Source: Thalassomonas actiniarum
Lineage (GTDB): Bacteria > Pseudomonadota > Gammaproteobacteria > Enterobacterales > Alteromonadaceae
Reading direction: 5' to 3'
Assembly: GCF_000948975.2 (NCBI RefSeq)
Contig: NZ_CP059735.1
Location: forward strand, 1,798,001 to 1,862,000
DNA length: 64,000 bases
How positions within the stretch are numbered: the stretch's first letter is position 1; each line of letters starts with the position of its first letter. The translations under genes were made by a program, and so were the position numbers. The notes under the pieces were generated by a model that was not told where the DNA came from, searched no databases, and saw nothing but the letters and a program-made list of their open reading frames with translations. Below, in pieces: positions 17,555-27,410 of this stretch.

Positions 17555-19431
17555 TTTTTCTTAACTCCTGCTGGCGTGCCGTTCTGGCGGCGTTTTTGAT
17601 ACTCGATCTGCATCTTGTTGCGTAGTAACAAATAAGGATCATCCGTGACCTTATTTAATAATTGCTGATGTTTTTGCTCGGTTTCCTGATCGGCTTTTTC
17701 CTGGGCTAACCTGGCCTGTTGCTGCTCGGGCGTTTCTTCTCCCTGCTGCTGTTCGGCCTCTTGCTGTTTGGCTTCCTGCTCGGCTTTTTCACGCTCCGCC
17801 TGCTCTTGCTCCGCCTGTGATTGTTGCTCTTGCTTCTCCTGCTCAGACTCCTGGTCCTGTCCCTGGTCGTTTTGTTCTTGCTGCTGTTTTTCCTGCTCCG
17901 ACTGCTGGCCTTGTTGCTGGTCGCTCTGCTGCTGCTCATCATTTTGCTGCTGCGACTCCTGATCCTGGCCTTGCTGTTGTTGCTGCTGCGAGTCTTGACC
18001 TTCTTGCTCCTGCTCCTGATTTTCCTGGTCCTGGTTTTGCTGATCCTGATTTTGCTGCTGTTGCTGCTGTTGTTTTTTCAGCTCTTCAATCAGCTGCTTG
18101 TTTTTTTGCGCATCAATCAGCTCGGGATCTTTTTCCAGCGCCTGGTCATAGGCTTTGAGGGCCTCATCAAATTTTTGCATTTTTGCCAGGGTATTGCCCT
18201 TATTGTACAGGGCATCGGCGCTGTTGAATTTCTCAAACGCTGCCAGTGCTTTCTCATAGTCTCCCGCTTTATAGTGGGCGCTGCCTTGCCACAGGGGGTC
18301 CTGGAAGTTCTTGGCTGCCTGGGAATAGTTCTGCTGGTTAAACTGCTGCTGTGCCTGCTGATCTTTGGTTTTCCACAGATCCTGCCATTCAAGCGCATAG
18401 GCCTGCTGCTCTGGCATCAGCAATAGCGTTAACGGCAACAAGGCGACCACTGTACCGCGGCGGAAATATCCCAATAACAGGGGTAAAAGTAATAGCAAGA
18501 GGTAAGGACCCGCTTCCTGCCACTGGTCGCCCAGGTTTTGTGACTCGCCTTCTTCCTTTTCGGATTCCATGCCCGGCTTTAGTGTGATCAGGGCGTTGAT
18601 ATCGGTATTGTCATTGGTTATGGTGCGGTAGGTGCCGCGCCCCTTGCTGGCCAGGCCGTATAAGCGCTTCTCGTTGGTTCTTGGCACGACAATCGCGCCG
18701 GAGTCATCTTTCATTAACTCGCCGCTGGGTAACGTGATCGGCGCACCTTCACCGCTGCCGACACCTAAAATATTCAGGCGGTGGGGGAAGCTGCGGCTCC
18801 AGTCATTGATATCTTCAATATCCTCAAAGTCTATGCCGTCGGTAAACCAGTAGATATCCCCTTCGAGATGACCGGCATTGCTCAGCATCTCATGGGCCAG
18901 GGTTAATGCCGCCAGCGGATTACTGCCAAGTTCTGGCATGATCTCCGGGCTGATGGCGGGCAATAACAACTTAATGTTATTGATATCTTCCGTTAACGGA
19001 CTGATGGTAAAGGCATCGCCGGCATAGGCGATCAGGCCGATTTCCCCTTCGTTTAGGCTGTCGAGTAAATCGCTGGCCTTATATCTTGACCGGGTTAAAC
19101 GGTTTGGCGCCAAATCGGTACTGTACATGGAATAAGACATATCCATGATCAGCACAGAGCCGCGCTCTACCTGGTATACCGGCTGCGGCAATTTCTGCCA
19201 TGTGGGTCCGGCCAGGGCCACTATGCCTAGGGTGCCGATAATAAACGGCAGGGTCAGGGATAAAGGTTTACTTTTTTGCATGCCGTTAATCAGCACTTTG
19301 GCCAGATGGCCGGGTAAAAACTGCTGCCAGCCGGAATGGGCAATGGACATGCGTTTTAGCAGCCATAACACGAAAAATAAGGCAAAAAATGCCAGCAGGG
19401 CCCAGGGGCGGATAAAATGAAAATCTGCCAT
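17548..19431 (-). CDS. VWA-TPR fusion protein with Gln-rich tail (BatB/BatC type)
   Basis: A 627-residue inner-membrane protein. Two hydrophobic segments lie near residues 8-28 and 58-78, followed by a VWA domain at about 90-290 with the MIDAS start DMSYSMYS (DxSxS) and FTDGID. A second membrane region at about 305-350 is followed by TPR-like repeats at about 370-445 (YNKGNTLAKMQKFDEALKAY). Residues about 448-590 are almost only Gln, Glu, Asp, Asn and Ser. The family often splits this into BatB and BatC; here it is one chain. It overlaps batD by 7 bases and lies 4 bases after the preceding VWA gene. Confidence 0.88.
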   Translation of the reverse strand: MADFHFIRPWALLAFFALFFVLWLLKRMSIAHSGWQQFLPGHLAKVLINGMQKSKPLSLTLPFIIGTLGIVALAGPTWQKLPQPVYQVERGSVLIMDMSYSMYSTDLAPNRLTRSRYKASDLLDSLNEGEIGLIAYAGDAFTISPLTEDINNIKLLLPAISPEIMPELGSNPLAALTLAHEMLSNAGHLEGDIYWFTDGIDFEDIEDINDWSRSFPHRLNILGVGSGEGAPITLPSGELMKDDSGAIVVPRTNEKRLYGLASKGRGTYRTITNDNTDINALITLKPGMESEKEEGESQNLGDQWQEAGPYLLLLLLPLLLGYFRRGTVVALLPLTLLLMPEQQAYALEWQDLWKTKDQQAQQQFNQQNYSQAAKNFQDPLWQGSAHYKAGDYEKALAAFEKFNSADALYNKGNTLAKMQKFDEALKAYDQALEKDPELIDAQKNKQLIEELKKQQQQQQQNQDQQNQDQENQEQEQEGQDSQQQQQQGQDQESQQQNDEQQQSDQQQGQQSEQEKQQQEQNDQGQDQESEQEKQEQQSQAEQEQAEREKAEQEAKQQEAEQQQGEETPEQQQARLAQEKADQETEQKHQQLLNKVTDDPYLLLRNKMQIEYQKRRQNGTPAGVKKKW

Positions 19432-19435
19432 GGAA

Positions 19436-20428
19436 TTACCCCCTCTGCCAGATGTGGCTCGGGCGGTTGAGCCAAAGAAAATACAAAAATGCCAGCAGCA
19501 TCGCCGCCGCTAACGGGAATTGGAACAGGGCGGACAGGGGTCTCATTTGCTGGTGATCCTGCTCTACCGGCTCTAATTGATCCAGCAACTGGTAAATGGC
19601 CGTCATCGACTGGCTGTCGCGGGCGCGGAAATAACGGCCGCCGGTTTCTTTAGCCAGTTTTTGTAAAGTGCCTTCATCGAGCTCGCTCGACGGATTGACC
19701 TGACGGGTGCCAAACAGGGATTTTTGCAGCATCACATCGGCGCCTATGCCTATGGTATAGATGGTAATGTCTTTGGCGATGGCAAGCTCTAATGATTGCT
19801 CGGGAGAGATTTTTCCGGCGGTGTTCTGGCCGTCGGTTAACAGCAGCAGCACCCGGTTGGATTCTTTCTTTTCATCAAAACGTTTTACCGCCAGGGCAAT
19901 GGCATCGCCGATGGCGGTTTTTTTACCTACCAGGCCCAATACCGTTTCATCAAGCATTTGTCTGACGGTTTTACGGTCAAAGGTCATCGGGGTTTGCATA
20001 TAGGCGTCGTCGCCGAATAAGATCAGGCCGAGGCGATCGCCGACCCTGTCGTCGATAAACTCGCCCAGCAGCACTTTTAGCATTTCCAGGCGGTTCATGG
20101 TCCTGCCGTTTAAGTTCATGTCTTCAACCTGCATACTGCCGGATAAATCCACGGCGATCATCATTTCCCTGCCTTCGGTGGGAATGTCTATTGCTTCTCC
20201 CAGCCATTGCGGGCGGCTCACTGCCAGCACCACTAAACACCAGATCAGGGATAAGATAATTAACGGCGCCCGGTTTTTATGTTCGACCTGGCCGCTGGTA
20301 GATAAACCGGAAACCAGATAAGGCATTTTTAACGCGGCAGTCGTCGCCTTGTTTTTTGCCGGTAGCCAGTAAACTAAAAGGGGCAAGGGCAGGACCAGTA
20401 ACAGCCATGGCCATTGAAAATGGATCAT
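19436..20428 (-). CDS. VWA-domain membrane protein (BatA type)
   Basis: A 330-residue protein with hydrophobic helices near residues 5-22, 55-72 and 305-322, and a VWA domain between them. MIDAS residues are visible as DLSGSMQVED (DxSxS, near residue 95) and LLTDGQNTAG. The VWA domain probably binds a partner through a metal, in concert with the MoxR ATPase of this operon. ATG overlap (20425-20428) with the DUF4381 gene upstream indicates translational coupling. Confidence 0.9.
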   Translation of the reverse strand: MIHFQWPWLLLVLPLPLLVYWLPAKNKATTAALKMPYLVSGLSTSGQVEHKNRAPLIILSLIWCLVVLAVSRPQWLGEAIDIPTEGREMMIAVDLSGSMQVEDMNLNGRTMNRLEMLKVLLGEFIDDRVGDRLGLILFGDDAYMQTPMTFDRKTVRQMLDETVLGLVGKKTAIGDAIALAVKRFDEKKESNRVLLLLTDGQNTAGKISPEQSLELAIAKDITIYTIGIGADVMLQKSLFGTRQVNPSSELDEGTLQKLAKETGGRYFRARDSQSMTAIYQLLDQLEPVEQDHQQMRPLSALFQFPLAAAMLLAFLYFLWLNRPSHIWQRG

Positions 20429-21024
20429 GCCGGCTCTCCTTGTTTTTGATATTTACCGGTGTCGGTAACTTCAACTGATGAGGTTTTTGGGCTTGTGTTT
20501 TTATCCGCATTCACTTTAGCCGAACCCTGGTTTTTCCCGGTGTTGTCGGTTTTGTCTTTCCTGGTGATTTTTTTCGGCGGCAGCGCCTTTTTCAACCATA
20601 AAATTGCCGCCTGGCTTAGGGCGATATTGCTGTCGTCACTGACTTCTTTTTGGTAAAGATGATCAAAAGCATCGCCGCATTGCTCGGTGAACGCCTGCTG
20701 ATGTTTTTCCGGCAACTGCTCGGTTAAAAACTGCTGAAACTTGCGGCCAAATAAGCTGGCGCTGCTTTTCCTTGGGAAGTAGGTCATGGTCGTCCACTTT
20801 AAAATGGCAATGATTTGCGCATTATTGGGGATGGGCGACTGATTCAGCTGGCGCAGGGCAAAGCGTTTTTGCTTGTTCAAACGCCAGGTTTTTACCGCTT
20901 TATAAAGCACAATGGCGGTTAACATGCTGACCAAAATCAGCAATATCCACCAGCCGGGAGCAAGCGGGTAGTTATGCACCTGCTGGGGTAAATGTATGTC
21001 TTGTAATTGGGCTAGCGGGTCCAA
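20425..21024 (-). CDS. DUF4381-family membrane protein
   Basis: A 199-residue protein: a short N-terminal part containing LPQQVHNYPLAPGWW typical of DUF4381, one transmembrane helix near residues 26-46, then a charged cytoplasmic domain and a Lys/Asp/Ser-rich tail. Function unknown. It is a regular member of moxR/DUF58/VWA operons in gammaproteobacteria, and overlaps both neighbours (13 bases with DUF58, 4 with the VWA gene). Confidence 0.87.
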   Translation of the reverse strand: MDPLAQLQDIHLPQQVHNYPLAPGWWILLILVSMLTAIVLYKAVKTWRLNKQKRFALRQLNQSPIPNNAQIIAILKWTTMTYFPRKSSASLFGRKFQQFLTEQLPEKHQQAFTEQCGDAFDHLYQKEVSDDSNIALSQAAILWLKKALPPKKITRKDKTDNTGKNQGSAKVNADKNTSPKTSSVEVTDTGKYQKQGEPA

Positions 21025-22010
21025 GTGCTGACTCCGTTTTTAAGCTGAAATTCCAATGTTTTGTCGGCGCCGAAGGTTAAAATCCGGGCACCGGCTTTAC
21101 TGATAAAGTTTTGCCGTTGCTCGCGCATGGCTTCTGCCTTTTGTTGGTAGAGATCTGCGGTGCGTTTATCCCCTAAGGTCAGCTGCTGATCTTGTCTGCC
21201 ATCGGTGATGGCGACATTAAACCTGTGTTTGCTCTCGGGCAGATGATGTTCCAGCGGATCTGTGATCTGGCAAACCACCAGTTCGCAGTGGCGGCTGATT
21301 TGCGACAGATGGCGTATCGCTTCTTTGCTGAGCAGATAACCGTCGGTGATCAAATACACTAAAGAGCCGGGACGGGCAAGCTGGCGCAAGCGGGCGCAGT
21401 TTTGCTCAAAGGCTGTGGTGCTCATCTGGTTAACTTCCGGCTGTTCGACGCTTTGCTGGTGGATCTGGGTCAGCGCATGCAGGTAATGTAAGACACCGGC
21501 CTGGCGGCTGCGGGGTTTTAATTCCTGGTGCTGCTGGTTGTTAAAGACAATACCGCCGATGCGGTCGCCGCGGCCTTTAGCGTGCCAGGCCACCAAGGAG
21601 GCCAGGTGCGCTGCCTGTACCGATTTAAACAGCAACTGGCTGCCAAAAAGCATGCTGGCACTTAAGTCTGTGGCGATCAGCACCGGGCGCTCGATTTCTT
21701 CGCGAAATAACTTGGTATGGGTTTTACCGGTACGGGCGGTGACCCGCCAGTCGATGGCGCGGATATCATCACCTGTCTGGTAATGGCGCACCTCGTCAAA
21801 CTCCATGCCCCGGCCTTTGCTGCGGGCCAGGTAATTGCCGGACATACGTCCGTGTAAATTTTTATTCGCAGCCAAGTCTATCAAAGAGGTTTTTGTTTGA
21901 TACTGGAGTAATTCCTCGATAGATAAACCAACGCCGCTTGCCATGATGCTGTGCAAGACCTGGGCGGCGTCGATTTGCTGCGTTTGTTTGGTTGATTTAC
22001 TAAACCACAT
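21012..22010 (-). CDS. DUF58-family protein
   Basis: A soluble protein of 332 residues from ATG 22010 (a GTG at 22028 would add 6). The DUF58 signature is visible in the first half: GRGMEFDEVRHYQTGDDIRA, then IDWRVTARTGKTHTKLFREE. A VWA-like MIDAS follows as DLSASM. DUF58 proteins work with MoxR ATPases and VWA membrane proteins; their biochemical role is not settled. Second gene of the operon, 147 bases after moxR. Confidence 0.9.
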   Translation of the reverse strand: MWFSKSTKQTQQIDAAQVLHSIMASGVGLSIEELLQYQTKTSLIDLAANKNLHGRMSGNYLARSKGRGMEFDEVRHYQTGDDIRAIDWRVTARTGKTHTKLFREEIERPVLIATDLSASMLFGSQLLFKSVQAAHLASLVAWHAKGRGDRIGGIVFNNQQHQELKPRSRQAGVLHYLHALTQIHQQSVEQPEVNQMSTTAFEQNCARLRQLARPGSLVYLITDGYLLSKEAIRHLSQISRHCELVVCQITDPLEHHLPESKHRFNVAITDGRQDQQLTLGDKRTADLYQQKAEAMREQRQNFISKAGARILTFGADKTLEFQLKNGVSTWTR

Positions 22011-22157
22011 ATTTAAACCACTTATCACTCGTTGTTAATTGCATAAGCCCGGACCTTTACCTGTTTCAGGTGTGCCCGGGCTGTTTTTGCTGTCCTTTCC
22101 TTGCGCTGACTCATTTATGTTAAGCCAAACAACAGCACTGCCAAATAACAGCTCAGG

Positions 22158-23114
22158 CTAACCAACAGCCACTAAGCTTAACAAGTGATCCAATAACTGG
22201 TTGGTGGTAATGCCTTCCGCTTCTGCCTGGTAGGTCAGCAGGATGCGGTGGCGCAAGACATTATGAAATACCGCCTGGACATCTTCCGGGCTGACAAAGT
22301 CGCGGCCGTTTAACCAGGCACGGGCGCGGGCACAGCGGTCCAGGGCTATGGTTGCCCGCGGGCTTGCGCCGTAGGCCAGCCATTGCTTGAGCTTGTCGTC
22401 ATATTTTTCCGGCTGGCGGGTGGCCATGATCAAATCGACCAGATATTTTTCCAGCGAAGGCGCCATATGGATATTCAGCACTTCTTCACGGGCGGCAAAA
22501 ATATCGGCCTGGCTCAGCACCTCAAGAGATTTTTTCGCCTGTTTTAACGCTTCGCCGCGGTTAAGTTTTAAAATTTCCAGCTCGCTTGCCGCATCCGGGT
22601 AATCTATTTCCAGGTGCATTAAAAAACGGTCAAGTTGTGCTTCCGGCAGGGGATAAGTGCCTTCCTGTTCTATCGGGTTCTGGGTTGCCATCACCAGGAA
22701 AAGCTCCGGCAGCGGGTAGGTTTTTCTGCCAACGGTGATCTGGCCTTCCGCCATGGCTTCTAATAACGCCGACTGTACCTTGGCCGGAGCACGGTTTATT
22801 TCATCCGCCAGTACCAGGTTACGGAATAATGGTCCTGCCTGAAAAACAAAGCTGCCGTCTTCGGGGCGATAAATATCTGTGCCGGTTAAATCCGCCGGCA
22901 ATAAATCCGGGGTAAATTGAATACGGTGGAAGTCGGCTTCCAGGCCTTCCGCCAGGGCATTGACCGCACGGGTCTTTGCCAGCCCCGGAGGACCCTCAAC
23001 AATAAGATGGCCGTCGGCCAATAAGGCGATCAGTAAGTTTTCAACTAAGGCCTGCTGGCCGATGATCTGCTGCGATAAATGTTCTTTTAGTGAAGAAAAT
23101 TGTGTAATTGCCAT
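22158..23114 (-). CDS. MoxR-family AAA+ ATPase
   Basis: A 318-residue cytoplasmic ATPase: Walker A GPPGLAKT near residues 40-47, Walker B LVLADEINRAP near 100-110, a sensor-1 region MATQNPIEQEGTYPLPEAQLD with the arginine finger region after it, and a C-terminal lid with the GASPRATIALDRCARA signature. MoxR proteins are chaperone-like and pair with VWA proteins for metal insertion or complex assembly. First gene of the minus-strand operon that ends with batD; the promoter must lie in the gap before fadI. Confidence 0.93.
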   Translation of the reverse strand: MAITQFSSLKEHLSQQIIGQQALVENLLIALLADGHLIVEGPPGLAKTRAVNALAEGLEADFHRIQFTPDLLPADLTGTDIYRPEDGSFVFQAGPLFRNLVLADEINRAPAKVQSALLEAMAEGQITVGRKTYPLPELFLVMATQNPIEQEGTYPLPEAQLDRFLMHLEIDYPDAASELEILKLNRGEALKQAKKSLEVLSQADIFAAREEVLNIHMAPSLEKYLVDLIMATRQPEKYDDKLKQWLAYGASPRATIALDRCARARAWLNGRDFVSPEDVQAVFHNVLRHRILLTYQAEAEGITTNQLLDHLLSLVAVG

Positions 23115-23544
23115 ATTTATAATTATCTAATTGTTCAATTGATTCGATTGTCTTTTACGACGTCTGTCTTTAACTGCACTGCTTTAGCGCCTGTCTTAAT
23201 GACACCTGTGTTGATATATGGTTCCCTATTTAAAAAACAAGCACCAGCGTAAAGTTGTAACTATTTTTAACAAACTTAAACAGCCATTGTACCTATTTTT
23301 ATTACCCGGGGTATTTTATTTATGCTTTTGTCCTGCCGGTTTACAGTGCTTTTCGTGCCCGATGTCTTTTCAATGATTGAATTATTCTCATAGTTCGTTA
23401 AAATCAGGAGTAATATTTGGAGGTCTGACCTCTTGGTCGGGCAGTCAGCTTTACCTATCCTGTTATTTTATGTGGTGAAAGAGTACACAATATTCCGGTA
23501 CTCCTGATAAGGTATGGGTAGGGATAAATCAGTCGGGGAATAAG
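23115..23544. promoter_or_regulatory. Divergent promoter region, moxR operon / fadIJ
   Basis: 430 bases with no gene, AT-rich near the moxR side. It must hold the promoters of both divergent operons. The most specific element is the palindrome at 23420-23432 (listed separately). The fadI ATG is preceded by GGGGAATAAG. I could not assign -35/-10 boxes with confidence. Confidence 0.6.
23420..23432. promoter_or_regulatory. Candidate FadR-like operator upstream of fadIJ
   Basis: A perfect palindrome GAGGTC-T-GACCTC with a one-base centre, containing GGTCNGACC, the core shared by enterobacterial FadR sites. A second partial match (TTGGTCGG) begins at 23434. It lies 113 bases before the fadI start. 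The operator function is inferred from sequence form and gene context. Confidence 0.5.
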
Positions 23545-24861
23545 ATGTCAAAAACAAATACACTGACAACAGCAAAGGGCGAACGTATTGCTATTGTTGC
23601 AGGTTTAAGAACACCTTTCGCGAAACAGGCAACGGCCTTTCACGGGGTGCCAGCGGTTGACTTAGGTAAAATGGTAGTCAACGAGTTATTACAAAAACAC
23701 GAAGTTGATCCAACTATTATTGACCAGCTGGTTTTCGGTCAGGTAGTACAAATGCCGGAAGCACCGAACATTGCCCGGGAAATTGTTTTAGGTACCGGCA
23801 TGAATGTGCACACCGACGCCTACAGTGTTTCCCGTGCCTGTGCCACCAGTTTCCAGTCTACCGCCAACGTAGCGGAGTCTATTATGGCGGGGATCAGTGA
23901 TGTCGGTATTGCCGGCGGTGCTGACTCTTCTTCCGTGGCGCCTGTGGGTGTATCGAAAAAACTTGCCAGAACCTTAGTGGATCTGACCAAGGCGAAAACC
24001 GCCGGTCAGAAGTTTGGTTTGATCCGTCAGCTGGGGCTAAAAGACTTATTGCCTGTCTCTCCGGCGGTTGCCGAATATTCAACCGGTATCTCTATGGGAC
24101 AAACGGCGGAGCAGATGGCGAAAACCTACCAAATTTCCCGTGCCGATCAGGATGAACTGGCCCACAGATCTCATACATTAGCGGCGAAAAACTGGAAAGA
24201 AGGTAACCTGGCCGGTGAAGTCATGGCCGCCCATCCTGAGCCGCACAAAACCTTTATCGACCAGGATAACTGTTTCCGTGAAAACTCAACTTTGGAAGGC
24301 TACGCCAAACTCAGGCCGGTATTTGACCGTAAGCACGGCTCGGTAACCGCCGCCAACAGTACGCCGTTAACCGACGGCGGCGCAGCGGTATTGATGATGC
24401 GCGAAGGCCGTGCCAAAGAATTGGGCTACAAGCCGTTAGGTTATATTAAAAGCTTTGCCTTTGCCGCCATCGACGTATGGCAAGACATGCTGATGGGGCC
24501 AAGCCATGCGACACCGTTGGCGTTAAAACGTGCCGGTATGGAACTGGCCGACCTGGACTTAATTGAAATGCACGAAGCCTTTGCCGCCCAGGCACTGGCC
24601 AATATGAAAATGTTTGCCAGCGACAAATTTGCCAAAGAGCATTTGTCGCACCTGCGCAATAAAGCCATAGGTGAAATTGATATGAGCAAGTTCAACGTGA
24701 TGGGCGGCTCTATCGCTTACGGCCATCCGTTTGCCGCCACCGGCGCACGCTTGATCACACAAACCTTGAATGAATTAAACCGCCGCGGCGGCGGTGTTGG
24801 CCTGACGACCGCCTGTGCGGCCGGTGGTTTAGGTGCTGCTATGATATTGGAGACGGACTAA
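23545..24861 (+). CDS. fadI: 3-ketoacyl-CoA thiolase FadI
   Basis: Cleaves 3-ketoacyl-CoA with CoA to acetyl-CoA and a shortened acyl-CoA, the last step of beta-oxidation. At 438 residues it matches the FadI (not FadA) length. The acylated Cys is at residue 99 in [19 protein letters not shown] carries the active-site His and TACAAGG the second Cys. The N-terminal block [20 protein letters not shown] is nearly as in E. coli. The stop overlaps the fadJ ATG by one base (TAATG), so the alpha and beta subunits are made in step. Confidence 0.97.
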   Translation: MSKTNTLTTAKGERIAIVAGLRTPFAKQATAFHGVPAVDLGKMVVNELLQKHEVDPTIIDQLVFGQVVQMPEAPNIAREIVLGTGMNVHTDAYSVSRACATSFQSTANVAESIMAGISDVGIAGGADSSSVAPVGVSKKLARTLVDLTKAKTAGQKFGLIRQLGLKDLLPVSPAVAEYSTGISMGQTAEQMAKTYQISRADQDELAHRSHTLAAKNWKEGNLAGEVMAAHPEPHKTFIDQDNCFRENSTLEGYAKLRPVFDRKHGSVTAANSTPLTDGGAAVLMMREGRAKELGYKPLGYIKSFAFAAIDVWQDMLMGPSHATPLALKRAGMELADLDLIEMHEAFAAQALANMKMFASDKFAKEHLSHLRNKAIGEIDMSKFNVMGGSIAYGHPFAATGARLITQTLNELNRRGGGVGLTTACAAGGLGAAMILETD

Positions 24862-27050
24862 TGACCCAGATGAACGAAGTAACAGAAGTTACCGAGGTAA
24901 GTGAGATGACTGAAGAAACAACCAGCAGCAGCGCGAGTGCCTTTACTTTGGTGCGTCAGGAAAATGGCCTGGCCCATTTAGTCATGGACGTGGTCGGCGA
25001 TACCATGAACACCCTCAAAGCTGAATTTGCCGAGCAGGTCGGTGAAGTACTGCAGGAAATCAAAGGCGATAAGGACATTAAAGGCATAGTGCTACTAAGC
25101 GGCAAGAAAGACTCTTTCGTTGCCGGTGCCGACATTAACATGCTTAATGCCTGTCAAACCGCAGAAGAAGCCACGGCGTTATCCCGCCAGGGGCAAATGC
25201 TGTTCGACCAGCTGGAAAAAATGGATATTCCGGTAATTGCCGCCATCCACGGTCCGTGTTTAGGCGGCGGTTTAGAACTGGCCATGGCCTGTCATGCCCG
25301 TGTCTGTACCGACAGCCCGAAAACTGCTTTAGGCTTGCCGGAAGTACAGCTTGGTTTGTTGCCGGGCAGCGGCGGCACCCAACGTTTACCTAAACTGGTG
25401 GGCATTCAAAAAGCCTTGGATATGATGTTAACCGGCAAGCAGCTAAGAGCAAAACAGGCATTAAAAGCCGGTTTGGTTAATGACGTGGTACCGGAGAGTA
25501 TTTTGATCCGTACCGCAGAGGAAATGGCCTTGGCCGGTAAGGTAAAAGCCAAGCCGCGCAAAATGTCGGTGATGGACAAGTTGCTTGAAGGCAACAGCTT
25601 CGGCCGCAATATTGTATTCAAGCAGGCGGCGAAAACCGTACTGGCAAAAACCAAGGGCAAATATCCTGCGCCGCTGAAAATTATCGACTGTGTGAAAACC
25701 GGCAGCGAACAGTCACCTGCACAAGGTTACCAGGTAGAAGCCAACCATTTCGGTGAGCTGGTGAAAACCCCTGAGTCGGCCCAGTTAAGAAATATTTTCT
25801 TTGCCACCACAGACATGAAAAAAGAGCAGGGCGTTGCCGGTGTTGAGCCGGAAAAAATTGCTAAAGCCGGTGTGCTGGGCGGCGGCTTGATGGGCGGTGG
25901 TATCGCTTTTGTGACCGCCACCAAAGCCAAGGTGCCGGTACGTATTAAAGACATCAGCCATAAAGGCATTAACCACGCACTGAAATACGGTTTTGACCTG
26001 TTAAACAAAAAAGTAAAACGCCGTTTTATGATGCACAGCGAAATGCAAAAGCAAATGTCATCTATTACCGGCACGGTAGACTACAGCGGTTTTAAAGAGC
26101 TGGATATTGTGGTGGAAGCGGTATTTGAAGACTTAGCCCTGAAGCAAAAAATGGTTGCCGATGTGGAAGAGTTCTGTAAACCGACCACCATTTTTGCCAG
26201 TAACACTTCCAGCTTGCCTATCGGGCAAATCGCTGCCAAAGCGGCGCGTCCGGAAAACGTGATTGGTCTGCATTATTTCTCGCCGGTAGATAAAATGCCG
26301 CTGGCGGAAATTATTGCCCATGAAGGTACTTCCGACCAAACCATCTCCACCACAGTGGCCTTTGCCAAGAAACAGGGCAAAACCCCGATTGTGGTGAAAG
26401 ACAAGGCCGGCTTCTACGTAAACCGTATTTTGGCCCCTTACATGAACGAAGCCGCCAATTTACTGCTTGAAGGCGAGTCTATCGAAAAACTGGACAAGAC
26501 TTTAGTGAACTTTGGTTTCCCGGTTGGCCCGATGCAGCTGCTTGATGAAGTGGGTATCGATATCGGCGCTAAAATCGGTCCTATCCTGCAGGCGGAACTA
26601 GGTGATCGTTTTGCTACGCCGCCGGCCTTTGACAAATTATTGGCGGATGGCCGTTTAGGTAAGAAAGCGTCGAAAGGTTTCTATTTGTACGGTAAAAAGG
26701 TGAAGAAGAAGCAGGTGGACGAAAGCATCTACAAAGTGCTGAACATCACTCCGCAAGGCCGCTTGTCTGACGATGAAATCAGCCAGCGCTGCGTATACAT
26801 GATGTTGAACGAAGCGGTAAGGTGTTTAGACGAAGGCATAGTGCGCAACGCCCGTGACGGCGATATCGGCGCTATCTTCGGCATAGGCTTCCCGCCGTTC
26901 CTGGGCGGTCCGTTCCGCTATCTTGACCAGGTAGGCGCAACCAATGTGGTGAGCCAGTTAAACCGCTGGGCTGCCCAACATGGCGAGCGCTTTAAGCCGT
27001 GTGACGCCCTGGTGAAAATGGCCGAAGAAGGCCGTACCTGCTACGAATAA
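24861..27050 (+). CDS. fadJ: Fatty-acid oxidation complex alpha subunit FadJ
   Basis: A 729-residue bifunctional enzyme: enoyl-CoA hydratase at about residues 30-220 ([29 protein letters not shown] oxyanion and Glu regions) and L-3-hydroxyacyl-CoA dehydrogenase from about 335 ([18 protein letters not shown]-binding; [11 protein letters not shown] with the catalytic His). It forms the beta-oxidation complex with FadI. Compared with E. coli FadJ it has an extra Glu/Thr/Val-rich N-terminus of about 25 residues ([15 protein letters not shown]); later in-frame ATGs exist at 24870 and 24906, so the exact start is not certain. Confidence 0.95.
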   Translation: MTQMNEVTEVTEVSEMTEETTSSSASAFTLVRQENGLAHLVMDVVGDTMNTLKAEFAEQVGEVLQEIKGDKDIKGIVLLSGKKDSFVAGADINMLNACQTAEEATALSRQGQMLFDQLEKMDIPVIAAIHGPCLGGGLELAMACHARVCTDSPKTALGLPEVQLGLLPGSGGTQRLPKLVGIQKALDMMLTGKQLRAKQALKAGLVNDVVPESILIRTAEEMALAGKVKAKPRKMSVMDKLLEGNSFGRNIVFKQAAKTVLAKTKGKYPAPLKIIDCVKTGSEQSPAQGYQVEANHFGELVKTPESAQLRNIFFATTDMKKEQGVAGVEPEKIAKAGVLGGGLMGGGIAFVTATKAKVPVRIKDISHKGINHALKYGFDLLNKKVKRRFMMHSEMQKQMSSITGTVDYSGFKELDIVVEAVFEDLALKQKMVADVEEFCKPTTIFASNTSSLPIGQIAAKAARPENVIGLHYFSPVDKMPLAEIIAHEGTSDQTISTTVAFAKKQGKTPIVVKDKAGFYVNRILAPYMNEAANLLLEGESIEKLDKTLVNFGFPVGPMQLLDEVGIDIGAKIGPILQAELGDRFATPPAFDKLLADGRLGKKASKGFYLYGKKVKKKQVDESIYKVLNITPQGRLSDDEISQRCVYMMLNEAVRCLDEGIVRNARDGDIGAIFGIGFPPFLGGPFRYLDQVGATNVVSQLNRWAAQHGERFKPCDALVKMAEEGRTCYE

Positions 27051-27065
27051 GTATAGGGTATACGC

Positions 27066-27087
27066 ATGCCGGGATTAAGCCCGGCAT
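27066..27087 (+). terminator. First hairpin after fadJ
   Basis: ATGCCGGG (27066-27073) pairs perfectly with CCCGGCAT (27080-27087) over a six-base loop. No T-tract follows, so it may protect the fadJ mRNA 3' end or slow polymerase before the second hairpin. Confidence 0.5.
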
Positions 27088-27099
27088 CAAGATGAAATG

Positions 27100-27137
27100 A
27101 TGTTGGCAATGCTGTAATAGCTTGCCAACATTTTTTT
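27100..27137 (+). terminator. Terminator after fadJ
   Basis: ATGTTGGCAA (27100-27109) pairs with TTGCCAACAT (27122-27131) over a 12-base loop and is followed by T to 27137. It is a classical factor-independent terminator ending fadIJ; the minus-strand gene at 27147 ends just beyond it. Confidence 0.85.
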
Positions 27138-27146
27138 GCCCGGTGT

Positions 27147-27410
27147 TTAGTTCAGCCGGGTTTGAGGCGTCACCGCTATGCCCTCTTGTATCATGCCAAT
27201 GACGGTATTGATATCGACGTCGCTGAGAAAGGATTTGAACCTCAGGGCTTGATACAACAATTCTTCGCCGTATCGCTCTTCCACTTCACCTATGGCAGCT
27301 TGAAAGTGTAAAATGGCTTCCCAGCCCGAGCTGGACGCCTTAACCGCTTCTGCAAATAGGACATAGATTTCACCGGCGACCAACTCTATTAGTTTTTCAT
27401 CTTGAGCCAT
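27147..27410 (-). CDS. Small hypothetical protein, 87 residues
   Basis: I do not recognise the family. The product is acidic, soluble and predicted mostly helical, with no signal peptide or membrane segment. AAGGGAAATT just before the ATG is a good ribosome-binding site, which supports a real gene. It converges on fadJ and shares the terminator region. The neighbours give no clue to its role. Confidence 0.65.
   Translation of the reverse strand: MAQDEKLIELVAGEIYVLFAEAVKASSSGWEAILHFQAAIGEVEERYGEELLYQALRFKSFLSDVDINTVIGMIQEGIAVTPQTRLN

Noticed and set aside
17821-18426. Long Leu-rich open frame on the plus strand (201 codons)
   Set aside because: It is the antisense of the Gln-rich tail of the VWA/TPR gene: CAG and CAA on the coding strand read as CTG and TTG in reverse. 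It is made of almost only Leu and Val, with no ribosome-binding site.
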